From contig NZ_CP129013.1 in assembly GCF_020524035.2 (NCBI RefSeq), forward strand, positions 744,001 through 808,000: DNA of 64,000 bases, read 5' to 3'. The stretch's first letter is position 1; each line of letters begins with the position of its first letter. Shown here piece by piece: positions 1-8,832 of this stretch. Made by a program: the position numbers and the translations under genes. The notes beneath the pieces were generated by a model that was not told where the DNA came from, searched no databases, and saw nothing but the letters and a program-made list of their open reading frames with translations. The stretch is from Bacillus carboniphilus (GTDB lineage Bacteria; Bacillota; Bacilli; Bacillales; JAIVKR01).

Positions 1-86
1 CATTAAGAATTCAACCTATCGCTTAGTAAAAATTTGGTCAAGTGGTTTCTTTGCCTTTTTTTGGAAAGGATGAAGGGGTGAGGAAT

Positions 87-296
87 ATGTTAAATATAAA
101 GAAACTATTTTTAGTCGCAAGTTTAATTACTTTTTTTATTGCCGTTTACTTCGGAAGTATTGCTTATATGGAATTTATGAAAGAAGATATGGATGAAGTT
201 TATTTAAACGTATCTTATTGTGCTCTTTTTCTAAGCTTTGGATTTATATCCTTGCAAATCAAAGAGAACCGAGAAAAGTATCATAGAGAAAGATAG
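87..296 (+). CDS. small two-helix membrane protein, unknown
   Basis: Protein of 69 residues. The start is the ATG at 87, which sits behind AAGGGGTGAGG; an in-frame ATG at 42 has no such site. Two hydrophobic stretches (about residues 6-25 and 39-56) are separated by an acidic loop, and the tail is short, charged and basic, so a two-pass membrane protein is likely. I do not recognise the family. A hairpin terminator follows the stop directly, so it is the last gene of its transcript. Confidence 0.55.
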   Translation: MLNIKKLFLVASLITFFIAVYFGSIAYMEFMKEDMDEVYLNVSYCALFLSFGFISLQIKENREKYHRER

Positions 297-300
297 TAGA

Positions 301-335
301 GAAAACCACTTTTTTAGAAAAGTGGTTTTCTTACA
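301..335 (+). terminator. rho-independent terminator
   Basis: Perfect inverted repeat GAAAACCACTTT / AAAGTGGTTTTC followed by TTAC, just after the stop of the gene ending at 296. Confidence 0.7.
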
Positions 336-353
336 TTAATTAAGGAGAATGGA

Positions 354-524
354 TTATTCTTCTTCTTCTTCTTCTTCAGTTTCCTCATCAGTTTCTTCTG
401 ACTCTTCTGTGCCAGTTTCTTGATCATCATTTGTGTCAGTGTCATTTCCACAACCAGTTACAAGAAAAATGGCTAAAAATGATGCACCAAGTTTAAGTAA
501 TAATTTCTTGTTTTTCATTTTCAT
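354..524 (-). CDS. small acidic lipoprotein
   Basis: Protein of 56 residues starting at the ATG complementary to 522-524, behind a perfect AGGAGGA six bases upstream; a longer reading from 638 has no ribosome site. It has a basic N-terminus, a hydrophobic helix and a lipobox LVTGC, so it should be cleaved and lipidated at that Cys. The mature part is almost entirely Asp, Glu and Thr and ends in a run of Glu. Such a tail would make a highly charged surface-tethered peptide. Function unknown. Confidence 0.7.
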   Translation of the reverse strand: MKMKNKKLLLKLGASFLAIFLVTGCGNDTDTNDDQETGTEESEETDEETEEEEEEE

Positions 525-701
525 TTTCTTTCCTCCTAATAAAATATGATTACAGTATACAGTTAGTATACAATCCATATTATAAAGCCCATAGGGGCTT
601 AAAAGGTAATATTTACTATTTTTATACATATGTTTCACATTTTAAAGGTGGAAAAATAAAACGTTTACAATTTTAATAATGCAACTCATATGATATTAGT
701 T

Positions 702-950
702 CTAGTTGCGTCTATTTTCAGCTGTTTTAACAAATGTCATTTCATCTTCTATTAATCCACAAACGCCACATTGTACTCGAATGTTTGGTCCTTTGTATGG
801 TACATGAAAAGGATCTAGCTGTTCTTGCGTTACTTCTTCAACTACGTTTCCTGTATTCGGGTCTTTTTTAATATAATGTGCTTCTTGATCAATAATATTA
901 AAGCGAGTTCGATTCGTTTTACAGGCAGGGCAACAATAAGGTATGTTCAC
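702..950 (-). CDS. small zinc-ribbon protein, conserved in Bacillus
   Basis: Protein of 82 residues with two CxxC pairs: CPAC near residue 8 and CGVC near residue 61. This is the spacing expected for a zinc ribbon. GGAGGGAAG lies upstream of the ATG. I recognise the general look (CPxCK near the N-terminus, a PFHVPYKGP core) from Bacillus hypothetical proteins but cannot assign a role. It stands alone between the lipoprotein gene and a repeat element, whose left end begins 33 bases upstream of the start. Confidence 0.6.
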   Translation of the reverse strand: MNIPYCCPACKTNRTRFNIIDQEAHYIKKDPNTGNVVEEVTQEQLDPFHVPYKGPNIRVQCGVCGLIEDEMTFVKTAENRRN

Positions 951-982
951 TTTCTTCCCTCCATATTTTAATATATCTTCTA

Positions 983-1262
983 GAGGTTGTTCAAAAAGTC
1001 ATGAAAAATTGCTGTCGAATAACTTTGTTGTCTCGCTATTCCAAGCTCCGACGCCAGGATTGGCTAGCACGAGCGTTGTCCCTAGGATGGGGACGTATTT
1101 AGCTCGTGTTCCTTCCTTGAACGTACACTGTGGTGCTTCGATGTCCAGGACGGGCTAGCGCAGGCGTTGCTCTCGCGACGTGGCTGAACTTAGCCTGTGA
1201 TCCTTTAAGCAGTCGCCTCGTTCTTCTCGGCACTTTTCCCCCTACTTATTGAACACGCACTT
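983..1262. repeat. dispersed intergenic repeat, family A copy 1
   Basis: Starts GAGGTTGTTCAAAAAGT and ends with TTGAACACGCAC, so the ends form a terminal inverted repeat of about 11-14 bases (GTTCAAAAAGT-like). The interior contains two two-tier hairpins (around 1064-1107 and 1155-1200) of the kind shared with family B. There is no transposase inside; an open frame across 943-1158 is only a by-product of the repeat. Nearly the same sequence recurs at 60222-60434, with shorter relatives at 16660-16877 and 58748-58872. It looks like a non-autonomous MITE-type element. Confidence 0.75.
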
Positions 1263-1367
1263 CTATTAACTATTTGTTATTTTTCTGTTTTTATTCATGA
1301 GTGAAGCATAAAATTATTATCTTTAATTGAAATACCCTATAATGGGAAAATAAAAGGAGTGATAAGC

Positions 1368-2324
1368 ATGACAAATAATAAACAATTGGCCACATTTGCA
1401 GGTGGATGCTTTTGGTGTATGGTCCAACCGTTTGACGAACTACCTGGTATTGATAAAGTTATTTCAGGCTATACAGGAGGGCGCACGAAAAACCCTACAT
1501 ATGAAGAAGTTTGTAGTGAAACGACAGGCCACGTAGAAGCTATACAAATACCCTTTAATGAAGAACTTTTTTCATATGAAAAGCTGTTAGATCTTTTTTG
1601 GCAACAAATTGATCCAACCGATGCTGGAGGTCAATTTTTTGATCGGGGTCATTCTTATCAAACTGCAATCTTTTATCACAACAAGGAGCAAAAAGAATTA
1701 GCAGAAAGATCAAAAAATAAATTAGAAAAAAGTGGTAAATTTTCGAATCCGATAGTAACGAAAATTTTACCTGCTCAGCCTTTTTATGAAGCAGAGGAAA
1801 AGCATCAACATTACTATAAAAAGAATCCTTTTCATTATAATCAATATAAAGAAGGATCTGGACGTAAAGCATTTATAAAAAAACATTGGGGTTCATTTAA
1901 TAAAGAAGAGTTAAAAAACAAGTTAACGGAAATGCAATATTACGTAACACAAGAAAATGGAACGGAACCTCCTTTTCAAAATGAGTTTTATAACAATAAT
2001 GAAGAAGGAATTTACGTCGATATTGTCTCAGGAAAACCATTATTTAGCTCTCTTGATCAATATGATGCGGGATGTGGGTGGCCAAGTTTTACAAAACCGA
2101 TAAGCTTAAAAGAAGTTGAAGAAAAGCTAGATGTTTCTCATGGAATGAGAAGAACGGAAGTAAGAAGTAAGTCTGCAGATTCTCATCTAGGTCATGTCTT
2201 TCCAGATGGACCAAAGGACAAAGGTGGATTGAGGTACTGTATTAATTCGGCTGCATTGAGGTTTATTCCAAAAGAAAGATTAGAGGAAGAAGGGTATGAA
2301 GAATACATGGTGTTATTCAAATAG
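1368..2324 (+). CDS. msrAB: bifunctional methionine sulfoxide reductase MsrA-MsrB
   Basis: Protein of 318 residues repairing both S and R epimers of methionine sulfoxide. The N-terminal MsrA domain carries the catalytic Cys in GGCFWC (about residue 14). The C-terminal MsrB domain, from about residue 180, has [13 protein letters not shown], the [11 protein letters not shown] loop and the catalytic Cys in [11 protein letters not shown] (about residue 291). The start is the ATG at 1368 behind AAGGAGTGAT; a GTG at 1359 overlaps that site and is rejected. A stand-alone MsrA with the same N-terminal signature lies at 55167-55685. TATAAT at 1338-1343 could be its -10. Fused forms are known in many bacteria; B. 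subtilis itself has separate genes. Confidence 0.93.
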   Translation: MTNNKQLATFAGGCFWCMVQPFDELPGIDKVISGYTGGRTKNPTYEEVCSETTGHVEAIQIPFNEELFSYEKLLDLFWQQIDPTDAGGQFFDRGHSYQTAIFYHNKEQKELAERSKNKLEKSGKFSNPIVTKILPAQPFYEAEEKHQHYYKKNPFHYNQYKEGSGRKAFIKKHWGSFNKEELKNKLTEMQYYVTQENGTEPPFQNEFYNNNEEGIYVDIVSGKPLFSSLDQYDAGCGWPSFTKPISLKEVEEKLDVSHGMRRTEVRSKSADSHLGHVFPDGPKDKGGLRYCINSAALRFIPKERLEEEGYEEYMVLFK

Positions 2325-2354
2325 TGTTGGTTTCAAAAGAGAGGAGAAAAAGAA

Positions 2355-3362
2355 ATGTTAACGTTAAGTGTTTTAGACCAATCTCCTATATCATCAGGGA
2401 CTACGCCTGAGCAAGCTTTAGCTGAGTCTGTAAAACTGCTCAGCATGTAGAGAAATTGGGTTATCATCGATATTGGGTTTCTGAACATCATTTAGGGAAT
2501 TTAGCAAGCTCTGCCCCGGAAATATTGTTAAGTTACGTTTCAGCTAGAACGTCTACCATTCGTATTGGATCAGGTGGGGTGATGCTTCCTCACTACAGTC
2601 CATATAAAGTAGCTGAAACGTTTAAGATGTTAGAGGGGCTTTCTCCTGGAAGGGTAGATTTAGGTGTGGGTAGAGCTCCTGGTGGGGTTCCTATTGCTAC
2701 GAGGGCTTTACAGGAAGGAAAAAAAAGGAGGAGTTGATCAGTTTCCACAACAGATAAATGATTTAATTCACTATCTTTATGAAACGAACGATCCTTCTTT
2801 TCGATTTGGAGATTTAAAGGCCTATCCTGATATTCAAACGACTCCAAACCTATGGGTGCTTGGTTCGAGTCCATCAAGTGCTCATTTAGCTGCTCAAATA
2901 GGAACGCCTTATACATTCGCCCATTTCATCAATGGAAATGGTGGAGACGAAGCTGTTAAGAGGTATATTGAAACGTTTTCTCCTTCAGTTATATCAAAGA
3001 GACCCAAACCTATGGTTGCTGTTTTTGTTATAGCAGGAGAGACTGAAAAAGAAGCACATGATCTTGCGTCAAGTTTAAATTTAACTTTTGTGTTATTAGA
3101 AAGAGGGAAACGGAATTTATTTAATGGTGTACCTTCAGTCGAGGATGCGAAAAACTATCCATATGATCGAATGGATAAAGAAATTGTAAAAAGAAATCAA
3201 AGTCGGTTAATAGTCGGCGATCCAATCTCTGTTCGTCAACAGTTACAAGATTTAGCCGATCGCTATAAAGCAAATGAAGTGATGGTTGTTTCTATTACAC
3301 ATAGTTATGAAGCGAAACAAAGATCTTATCAGCTCATTGCTGACCAGTTTAACCTTAGGTAG
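2355..3362 (+). pseudogene. LLM-class flavin-dependent oxidoreductase, two frameshifts
   Basis: Begins at the ATG at 2355 after GAGGAGAAAAAG, with MLTLSVLDQSP, a typical start of bacterial luciferase-like monooxygenases of the YceB type. Reading frame is lost near 2436-2438, where one base is missing before AQHVEKLGY. It is lost again in the A8 run at 2719-2726, where removing one A rejoins EGKK to GGVDQFPQQ. With both corrected the protein is about 335 residues and ends naturally at 3362. The core is well preserved (RYWVSEHH, RIGSGGVMLPHYSP, GRVDLGVGRAPGG), so the lesions are recent or are sequencing errors. It follows msrAB by about 30 bases and may be co-transcribed. Confidence 0.8.
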
Positions 3363-3408
3363 AATCAATGCTGGTATCCTAAAATATTAATCCAATTACC
3401 GTAATTTT

Positions 3409-3450
3409 AAAAGCCAAGAATGCATCAGCATTTTTGGCTTTTAGTTTTTC
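3409..3450 (+). terminator. rho-independent terminator
   Basis: AAAAGCCAAGAATGC / GCATTTTTGGCTTTT stem followed by AGTTTTTC, downstream of the oxidoreductase. The next 224 bases to the SulP gene hold no gene that I can see. Confidence 0.75.
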
Positions 3451-3674
3451 ATGTTTTTCTCACTAGTTTGATAAGATTACGAATTGCTTTTTGTATATGT
3501 CAGATAATTTTCAATGAAAAAACACTGTTCTATTAAAATAAGAGATAATGAGAGAATAATAGAGAAAATCAATGGAAAATTAAAATGGTTTCGTTTTCAT
3601 AGTAGTTGCTCTTTTTTATTCCTATGGTATGATACTCGATGTTGTGAAAAAAATTCACATATTGCTCGGAAATA

Positions 3675-5144
3675 ATGAAAGAGAAGAGGGGTATTTTGTT
3701 AACGACAATAAAACAAAATTGGCTTTCAAATATTCGAGGGGATGTTTTGGCTGGAATGACGGTTGCGCTAGCCTTAATTCCAGAGGCCATTGCATTTGCA
3801 ATCATTGCAGGTGTCGATCCAATGGTCGGAATATACGCCTCGTTTACTATGGCTGTCGTCATCGCATTTGCAGGAGGAAGGCCGGGAATGATTTCTGCAG
3901 CGACTGGGGCGATGGCATTATTAATGGTGACACTTGTCGCTAATCACGGTGTTGAATATTTATTTGCAGCTACAGTTTTAACTGGAATTATCCAAATTTT
4001 AATGGGTGTATTTAAACTTGGGCGGTTTATTTCCTTCTTACCACAAGCAGTGATTGTTGGTTTTGTTAATGCATTAGCCATTTTAATTTTCATGGCTCAA
4101 TTACCTCATTTTGTTGGGGCAGGATGGATGATGTATGCAATGGTAATAGGAACTTTAGCCATCATTTATTTGTTGCCTATTGTTACAAAAATTATTCCGT
4201 CAGCTTTGGCAGCCATAATATTAATGACAACTGTCACGATTTTCTTCGGTTTCGATAGTTTAAAAACTGTTGGAGATATGGGTGAAATAACAAGATCGTT
4301 TCCATTATTCCATATTCCAAATATCGAATTCACACTTGAAACATTATGGATTATTCTACCTTATTCCTTTACCTTAGCATTGGTAGGTCAATTGGAGTCC
4401 TTGTTAACGGCGACAATTGTTGATGAAATGACAGATACAAAAAGTGATAAAAATGTTGAAATGCGTGGTCAAGGTATTGCAAACTTTGTTACTGGTTTCT
4501 TTGGAGGAATGGCGGGTTGTGCCATGATTGGACAATCTGTTATTAATGTGAAATCAGGCGGAAGAGGACGTCTTTCTGCTTTAGTAGCTGGATTATTTTT
4601 ATTGTTTTTAATTTTAGTTTTAGGAGATATTGTTACACAAATTCCAATGGCAGCCTTAGTTGGTGTTATGATCATGGTTTCGATTGGAACGTTTGATTGG
4701 CAGTCTTTACGAGAGTTGCGTAAAGTCCCTATTGCAGATACAACTGTAATGGTTATTACTGTCGCAATTGTCGTATATACGCATGACTTGTCAAAAGGAG
4801 TAATTGCAGGGGTCGTCTTAAGTGCTCTAATATTCGGTTGGAGAATGGCACATATTCATGCAACAACGGCTCTTGAAAATAATAAAAAGGTATACACTAT
4901 CTCAGGTCAAATGTTTTTCGGAACGATGTCACATTTTGTTGACCTTTTTGACTTTAATGATGACCCAAAGCACATTGTGATCGATTTCTCCCATAGTCAT
5001 GTTTGGGATCATTCAGCTGTAACAGGTATTGCCAAAGTCGTTTTAAAGTATGAAAAATTAGGGAAAACGGTTCAAATTGTAGGATTAAATGAACAAAGTG
5101 AAATGTTAGTGAATAAAGTAGGCCTGAATTCATCAGGACATTAA
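3675..5144 (+). CDS. SulP family inorganic anion transporter
   Basis: Protein of 489 residues. It has about ten hydrophobic segments beginning with the SulP signature region (GDVLAGMTVALALIPEAIAFA and the following GGRPGMISAATGAMA). It ends in a STAS-like domain (from about residue 405, with KHIVIDFSHSHVWDHSAV). Members carry sulfate, bicarbonate or other anions; the substrate cannot be read from the sequence. The STAS domain is on the short side and the stop falls two bases before a repeat element, so the extreme C-terminus may have been reset by that insertion. The ATG at 3675 has a poor ribosome site. TTG at 3696 behind AGAGGGG is an alternative start. Confidence 0.85.
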   Translation: MKEKRGILLTTIKQNWLSNIRGDVLAGMTVALALIPEAIAFAIIAGVDPMVGIYASFTMAVVIAFAGGRPGMISAATGAMALLMVTLVANHGVEYLFAATVLTGIIQILMGVFKLGRFISFLPQAVIVGFVNALAILIFMAQLPHFVGAGWMMYAMVIGTLAIIYLLPIVTKIIPSALAAIILMTTVTIFFGFDSLKTVGDMGEITRSFPLFHIPNIEFTLETLWIILPYSFTLALVGQLESLLTATIVDEMTDTKSDKNVEMRGQGIANFVTGFFGGMAGCAMIGQSVINVKSGGRGRLSALVAGLFLLFLILVLGDIVTQIPMAALVGVMIMVSIGTFDWQSLRELRKVPIADTTVMVITVAIVVYTHDLSKGVIAGVVLSALIFGWRMAHIHATTALENNKKVYTISGQMFFGTMSHFVDLFDFNDDPKHIVIDFSHSHVWDHSAVTGIAKVVLKYEKLGKTVQIVGLNEQSEMLVNKVGLNSSGH

Positions 5145-5145
5145 G

Positions 5146-5528
5146 AAAGGCGCAAGCGCCCGTCTAGCGACACACAACAATTGGAACGTCAACTTAGAAC
5201 AGCCACGACGCGCGAACTAACGTTGACGCTAGCACTTCGTGTGCATCGCCGCATGAGATAAAGGAAACACGAAAAGCCCGAAAGCGGAGGATCTACTAAG
5301 TTCAGCCACGTCCTGTGGCAACGTGGATCCACCTCCCTCCTGGAGGCGTCTCCGTTGACTTATCGTAGAGACATTGGAACATCAACTAAAGACGCCCACG
5401 TCCTGTGGGCAACGTTGATGCTAGCACTTCCTGTGCGTCGAAAGCGCTACCCGTCGCTGGGCGCTGGAGCTAGACAAAAATAAAAGCACCATCCAAATAA
5501 GGACCTATTTATATACTTTCTTACTCTA
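5146..5528. repeat. dispersed intergenic repeat, family B copy 1 (longest)
   Basis: Reverse-oriented, starting GAAAGGCGCAAGCGCCCGTC and passing through GGGCGCTGGAGCTAGACAA to a flank ending TTACTCTA. It contains three two-tier hairpin modules (about 5170-5240, 5290-5340 and 5385-5440). In each, an outer pair such as CATCAAC/GTTGATG and an inner pair such as GCCCAC/GTGGGC are joined by constant linkers. The last 60 bases recur almost exactly at 23062-23120, on the other strand. It starts two bases after the SulP stop codon. Confidence 0.75.
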
Positions 5529-5532
5529 TTAA

Positions 5533-5558
5533 AAAAAGGCTCAATAATGAGCCTTTTT
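5533..5558. terminator. bidirectional terminator
   Basis: AAAAAGGCTCA-ATAA-TGAGCCTTTTT with A and T tracts on opposite sides. The minus-strand arm overlaps the stop codon of the universal stress protein gene. Confidence 0.75.
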
Positions 5559-5982
5559 ATTTTATAAGTAGTACTGGACAAGAAGAGTCATGTAATATTT
5601 TATGGCTCACACTCCCAAGTAGAACTTCGTTCAACGCATTTAATCCCCTTGAACCCATTATAATACAATCAGATTTTATGGAATCAGCGTATGAAAGAAT
5701 TTCTTTGGCTGGGTCACCTAATGCAACTTCTAGCTTGTATGTAATAGAATGCTGTTCAAATAGAGAGAAAACATCTCGAAATGAAGTGATACATTCTTCA
5801 TATAGTAGATCAGAGATGTGAAAATCATACTGTGCTATTTTTGATCGGGTTGGTGCTTTTTGAAATACATGAATGATATTTATTTGCTCCAAGTTTAGCT
5901 TTTTGATTAGATCAGCAGCATGTTCGGCAGCACGTTTTGAATGCTCCGATCCATCGATAGATAATAATAGTTTTGAAAACAA
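5557..5982 (-). CDS. universal stress protein, UspA family
   Basis: About 141 residues. The nucleotide-binding motif GxxGx9GS is present near the C-terminus (GSRGLNALNEVLLGSVSH), so this is an ATP-binding type Usp. The N-terminus reads FSKLLLSIDGSEHSKRA, the usual first strand and Asp of the family. I prefer the TTG complementary to 5980-5982, behind AGAAGGTG; the GTG nine bases upstream lies inside that ribosome site. Such proteins respond to stress or energy limitation. It sits next to the SulP gene, a common pairing in bacteria, but on the opposite strand. Confidence 0.85.
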   Translation of the reverse strand: MFSKLLLSIDGSEHSKRAAEHAADLIKKLNLEQINIIHVFQKAPTRSKIAQYDFHISDLLYEECITSFRDVFSLFEQHSITYKLEVALGDPAKEILSYADSIKSDCIIMGSRGLNALNEVLLGSVSHKILHDSSCPVLLIK

Positions 5983-6087
5983 GTTTAACACCTTCTAACA
6001 TACAGTTTTAAGAGAAGTTTAGATTCTAGTATTTTAACATAAAAAACCAAAGTTTTCATAAAATAAATAGATAAAAAAGTTCAAATC

Positions 6088-6270
6088 TTAAAAAGATTTG
6101 AACTCAACGATATTTTTAATAGTCTTCTTTTCAATTTTAAGTGAGTGTTTAAAAGAAAATAACTTGGTGATTACATGAAACATTGATTTCTTGTTATCAT
6201 TAGACTTTTCCTTGTCAGTAGGTTCTGACCATTTATTCATGGCCATTCGTCGGTATTGATAATCCATCAT
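6088..6270 (-). CDS. small basic hypothetical protein
   Basis: About 60 residues. GGGGTGAT lies just upstream of two adjacent ATGs (6270 and 6267), which sets the start; a longer frame to 6336 lacks a site. It is rich in Lys and Ser with no transmembrane segment or known motif. A cre-like sequence (TGGAAGCGTTTTCT, 12 of 14 matches to the CcpA consensus) lies upstream at 6287-6300. Family unknown and coding status moderately sure. Confidence 0.45.
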   Translation of the reverse strand: MMDYQYRRMAMNKWSEPTDKEKSNDNKKSMFHVITKLFSFKHSLKIEKKTIKNIVEFKSF

Positions 6271-6386
6271 CGTTATCACCCCATAATGGAAGCGTTTTCT
6301 TAATTGCATTATACAATTTTTATGCTCATTTGTCACAGGAACTATTGGAAAGCCGTAAAAGTTCAGAAATGAAGTATTTTATTTAA

Positions 6387-6430
6387 AATAGGCTAACGCA
6401 CATACATGTCAGCCTATTGGTACATAGGCT
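6387..6430. repeat. three-arm alternating hairpin
   Basis: AATAGGCT (6387-6394), AGCCTATT (6411-6418) and ATAGGCT (6424-6430). The middle arm can pair perfectly with either neighbour, giving two mutually exclusive stems in the leader region of the YjcZ-like gene at 6473. Confidence 0.5.
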
Positions 6431-6472
6431 ATCATTGTAAATGTAAATATTTTATGAGGAGTGAGGAAGAAA

Positions 6473-6610
6473 ATGTACTACAATAATTGTTGTGATTATG
6501 CTTATCCTGCTTATGGCTCTGGGTACTGTGAAGGAAGTGGATCAGGCTTCGTGCTTATCCTAGTTTTGTTTATTTTACTTGTTATAATTAGTACGGCTTT
6601 CGTAAGTTAA
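6473..6610 (+). CDS. YjcZ-family small sporulation protein
   Basis: Protein of 45 residues: a short Tyr/Gly/Cys-rich head followed by one hydrophobic helix (GFVLILVLFILLVIIS) and a very short tail. This matches the YjcZ/SscA type of tiny spore-associated membrane proteins. GAGGAGTGAGG precedes the ATG. Two relatives occur at 50536-50667 and 50809-50913. A hairpin terminator follows. Confidence 0.8.
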   Translation: MYYNNCCDYAYPAYGSGYCEGSGSGFVLILVLFILLVIISTAFVS

Positions 6611-6622
6611 AACAGCTATTCA

Positions 6623-6657
6623 AAAAATGTACCTACATGTATAGGTGCATTTTTTTG
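6623..6657 (+). terminator. rho-independent terminator
   Basis: AAATGTACCT / AGGTGCATTT stem followed by a run of T, just after the YjcZ-like gene. Confidence 0.7.
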
Positions 6658-6668
6658 TTGAGTTAATA

Positions 6669-6682
6669 TGAAAGCGCTTTTT
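6669..6682 (+). promoter_or_regulatory. candidate cre (CcpA) site
   Basis: TGAAAGCGCTTTTT matches the cre consensus TGWAANCGNTNWCA at 12 of 14 positions and has the central palindrome AAGCGCTT. It lies about 100 bases upstream of the aminotransferase that opens the beta-lysine operon, so carbon catabolite control is plausible. Prediction only. Confidence 0.4.
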
Positions 6683-6776
6683 ATAATATCGAAATTTTCC
6701 TTCGTATTTTCCGCAAGAATCAGCTTATCCATACATATATATATGTTACATAATGGAATGGAGGAAAGGGGGAGGA

Positions 6777-8135
6777 ATGGTGTACTTTTCTCATTTAATC
6801 AAACCGTTAATCAATGAAAGATATTTAACGATTAGTTATGGAAAGGGAATTTATTTATTTGATGAAAATGGAAAATCTTATATGGATGGGTCTTCAGGTG
6901 CAGTCACTTGTAGCATTGGTCATGGAGTACAAGAAGTCATTGATGCAATGAATGAACAAGCACAGAAAGTCTCTTTTGTTTACAGGTCGCAATTTTCAAA
7001 TGAACCGGCTGAAAAATTAGCAGCAAAGTTATCGAATTGGACGGAAGACCGATTTCCTTGGTCTTTTTTTGTCAACAGCGGATCTGAAGCAACTGAAACA
7101 GCAATGAAAATTGCCCTTCAATATTGGCAAGAAGTTGGTAAACCAGCCAAAACCAAAGTTTTATCAAGGTGGATGAGCTACCATGGGATAACGATGGGGT
7201 CGTTGTCCTTATCTGGTCATACAGATCGACGTTATCGCTTTGTACCCTTACTTGATGCAAATCCAGTTGTTTCTCCTCCTTATTGTTATCGATGTCCCTT
7301 TCATAAAACGTATCCAACTTGTAACATTCTCTGTGCAGTGGAGTTAGAAAGAGCGATTAAACGAGTTGGAGAAGAGCATATAGCTGCATTTATTGCTGAG
7401 CCTGTTATAGGAGCAGCAGGCGGGGCGATTGTTCCCCCAACAGGTTATTATAAAACGATAAGAGAAATTTGTGATAAACATAATATATTGTTTATTGCCG
7501 ATGAAGTAATGACAGGTATCGGTCGAACAGGGAAAAAATTTGCGATTGAGCACTGGGGTGTTTGTCCAGATTTAATGGCTGTAGGAAAGGGGCTTAGTGG
7601 AGGATATGCTCCTATTGCCGCCACTTTAGTCAGTTCGAAAGTCATGTTTCCTATTTTAAAAGGGAGTGGATCGATTATGAGTGGTCATACGTACAGTGCG
7701 AATCCACAATCGTCTGCCACAGCCCTAGCTGTTTTGAAGTATATCGAAGACCACCATTTAGTCAAACAATCTGAACATAGAGGAGAATTGTTAAATATTG
7801 AATTAGAAAAGTTACAACGATCTCATCCAATCATTGGTGATGTTAGAGGTGTTGGATTGCTTTATGGTGTGGAATTTGTTTCAGATACTATTAATAAACT
7901 TCCCTTTCATAAAGAATTAAATTTGACGCAAAAGGTTGTAAAAAAGGCTCAAGAGAAAGGTCTACTCGTCTATCCATCTGCCTCAGGATTAGAGGGAGAC
8001 AGTGGTGATGCAATATTAATTGCTCCACCGTTTATTATTTCAGAACAACAGTTAAAACAGCTTGTCCAAATACTCGATCAAACATTATCAGATATTGAAG
8101 AAGAAATTCAATTAACCGAAATTCTCTCTTCTTAG
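6777..8135 (+). CDS. yodT: class III PLP aminotransferase, YodT-like
   Basis: Protein of 452 residues. It shows the class III layout: SGSEATETAMKIA near residue 100, FIADEVMTGIGRTGKKF around 245, and the PLP-lysine region AVGKGLSGGYAPIAATLVSS near 275. It opens a tight run of genes that corresponds, by order and family, to the B. subtilis yodT-yodS-yodR-yodQ-yodP set next to kamA. A role in transaminating an amino group of a lysine or beta-lysine derivative is inferred from that context. The ATG at 6777 is chosen because GAGGAAAGGGGG precedes it; the ATG at 6753 has no ribosome site. It ends ten bases before yodS. Confidence 0.85.
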   Translation: MVYFSHLIKPLINERYLTISYGKGIYLFDENGKSYMDGSSGAVTCSIGHGVQEVIDAMNEQAQKVSFVYRSQFSNEPAEKLAAKLSNWTEDRFPWSFFVNSGSEATETAMKIALQYWQEVGKPAKTKVLSRWMSYHGITMGSLSLSGHTDRRYRFVPLLDANPVVSPPYCYRCPFHKTYPTCNILCAVELERAIKRVGEEHIAAFIAEPVIGAAGGAIVPPTGYYKTIREICDKHNILFIADEVMTGIGRTGKKFAIEHWGVCPDLMAVGKGLSGGYAPIAATLVSSKVMFPILKGSGSIMSGHTYSANPQSSATALAVLKYIEDHHLVKQSEHRGELLNIELEKLQRSHPIIGDVRGVGLLYGVEFVSDTINKLPFHKELNLTQKVVKKAQEKGLLVYPSASGLEGDSGDAILIAPPFIISEQQLKQLVQILDQTLSDIEEEIQLTEILSS

Positions 8136-8145
8136 GAGTGATGAA

Positions 8146-8832
8146 ATGGGTTGGAGGAAGTATACGAGTATAGGAGATATAGGGGAAAAGTTGAATGACG
8201 GAATGACGATTATGGTTGGAGGATTTGGAGGAGTAGGGAATCCTCCAACACTCGTCCAATATTTAGTTGATCAACAAATCGAAGAAATAACTCTGATTTG
8301 TAACGATGCCGCTTTTCCTTTGATTGGGGTTGGTAAACTTGTTTGTAATAGGCAAGTGAAAAAATTAATTGTTTCGCATATTGGTTCAAATCCTGTTGCA
8401 GGAGAGCAAATGACCAACGGTGAAATAGAGGTTGAGTTTTCTCCACAAGGGACGTTAGCTGAAAGGATTCGGGCAGCAGGTATGGGATTGAAAGGAGTGG
8501 TTACGAATATTGGCATTGATAATGAGTGGGTAAATAAAGAGAAGAGAACATTGGATATTAATGGTGGTCTCTATTTATTGGAAGAGGCTCTTCATGCAGA
8601 TGTGGCTTTAATATATGCTAAAAAAGCAGATGAATTTGGAAACTTAATTTTTGATAAGACTGCCCGTAATATGAACCCATTAATGGCGATGGCAGCCGAG
8701 TTTACGATTGCAGAAGTAGATGAGCTTGTACCTATAGGTGAGTTAGAACCCGAAGAAATTATTACACCGGGTGTGTTTGTGGATGCGATTGTTAAGAGTG
8801 AAGGGGTGAACTGGTCATGGGTTTGGGAATGA
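8146..8832 (+). CDS. yodS: 3-oxoacid/acyl CoA-transferase, subunit A (YodS)
   Basis: Protein of 228 residues from the family I CoA-transferase alpha subunits. The GGFGGVGNPPTL loop near residue 24 is the glycine-rich CoA-binding signature. It forms a heterodimer with the product of the next gene to move CoA between carboxylic acids. AGGAGTGATGAA precedes the ATG. The stop overlaps the start of the beta subunit gene (ATG at 8817), as usual for coupled subunits. In this operon the acyl group is probably an intermediate of lysine or beta-lysine breakdown, an inference from neighbours. Confidence 0.88.
   Translation: MGWRKYTSIGDIGEKLNDGMTIMVGGFGGVGNPPTLVQYLVDQQIEEITLICNDAAFPLIGVGKLVCNRQVKKLIVSHIGSNPVAGEQMTNGEIEVEFSPQGTLAERIRAAGMGLKGVVTNIGIDNEWVNKEKRTLDINGGLYLLEEALHADVALIYAKKADEFGNLIFDKTARNMNPLMAMAAEFTIAEVDELVPIGELEPEEIITPGVFVDAIVKSEGVNWSWVWE

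Noticed and set aside
943-1158. open reading frame across the start of repeat copy 1
   Set aside because: Lies inside the repeat, reads as arginine/serine-rich nonsense and has a similar shadow at 60238-60432; no ribosome site.
6411-6427. CTATGTACCAA on the minus strand, like a Ter core
   Set aside because: The 3-prime AAAT and the A-half do not fit, and the bases are explained by the alternating hairpin.
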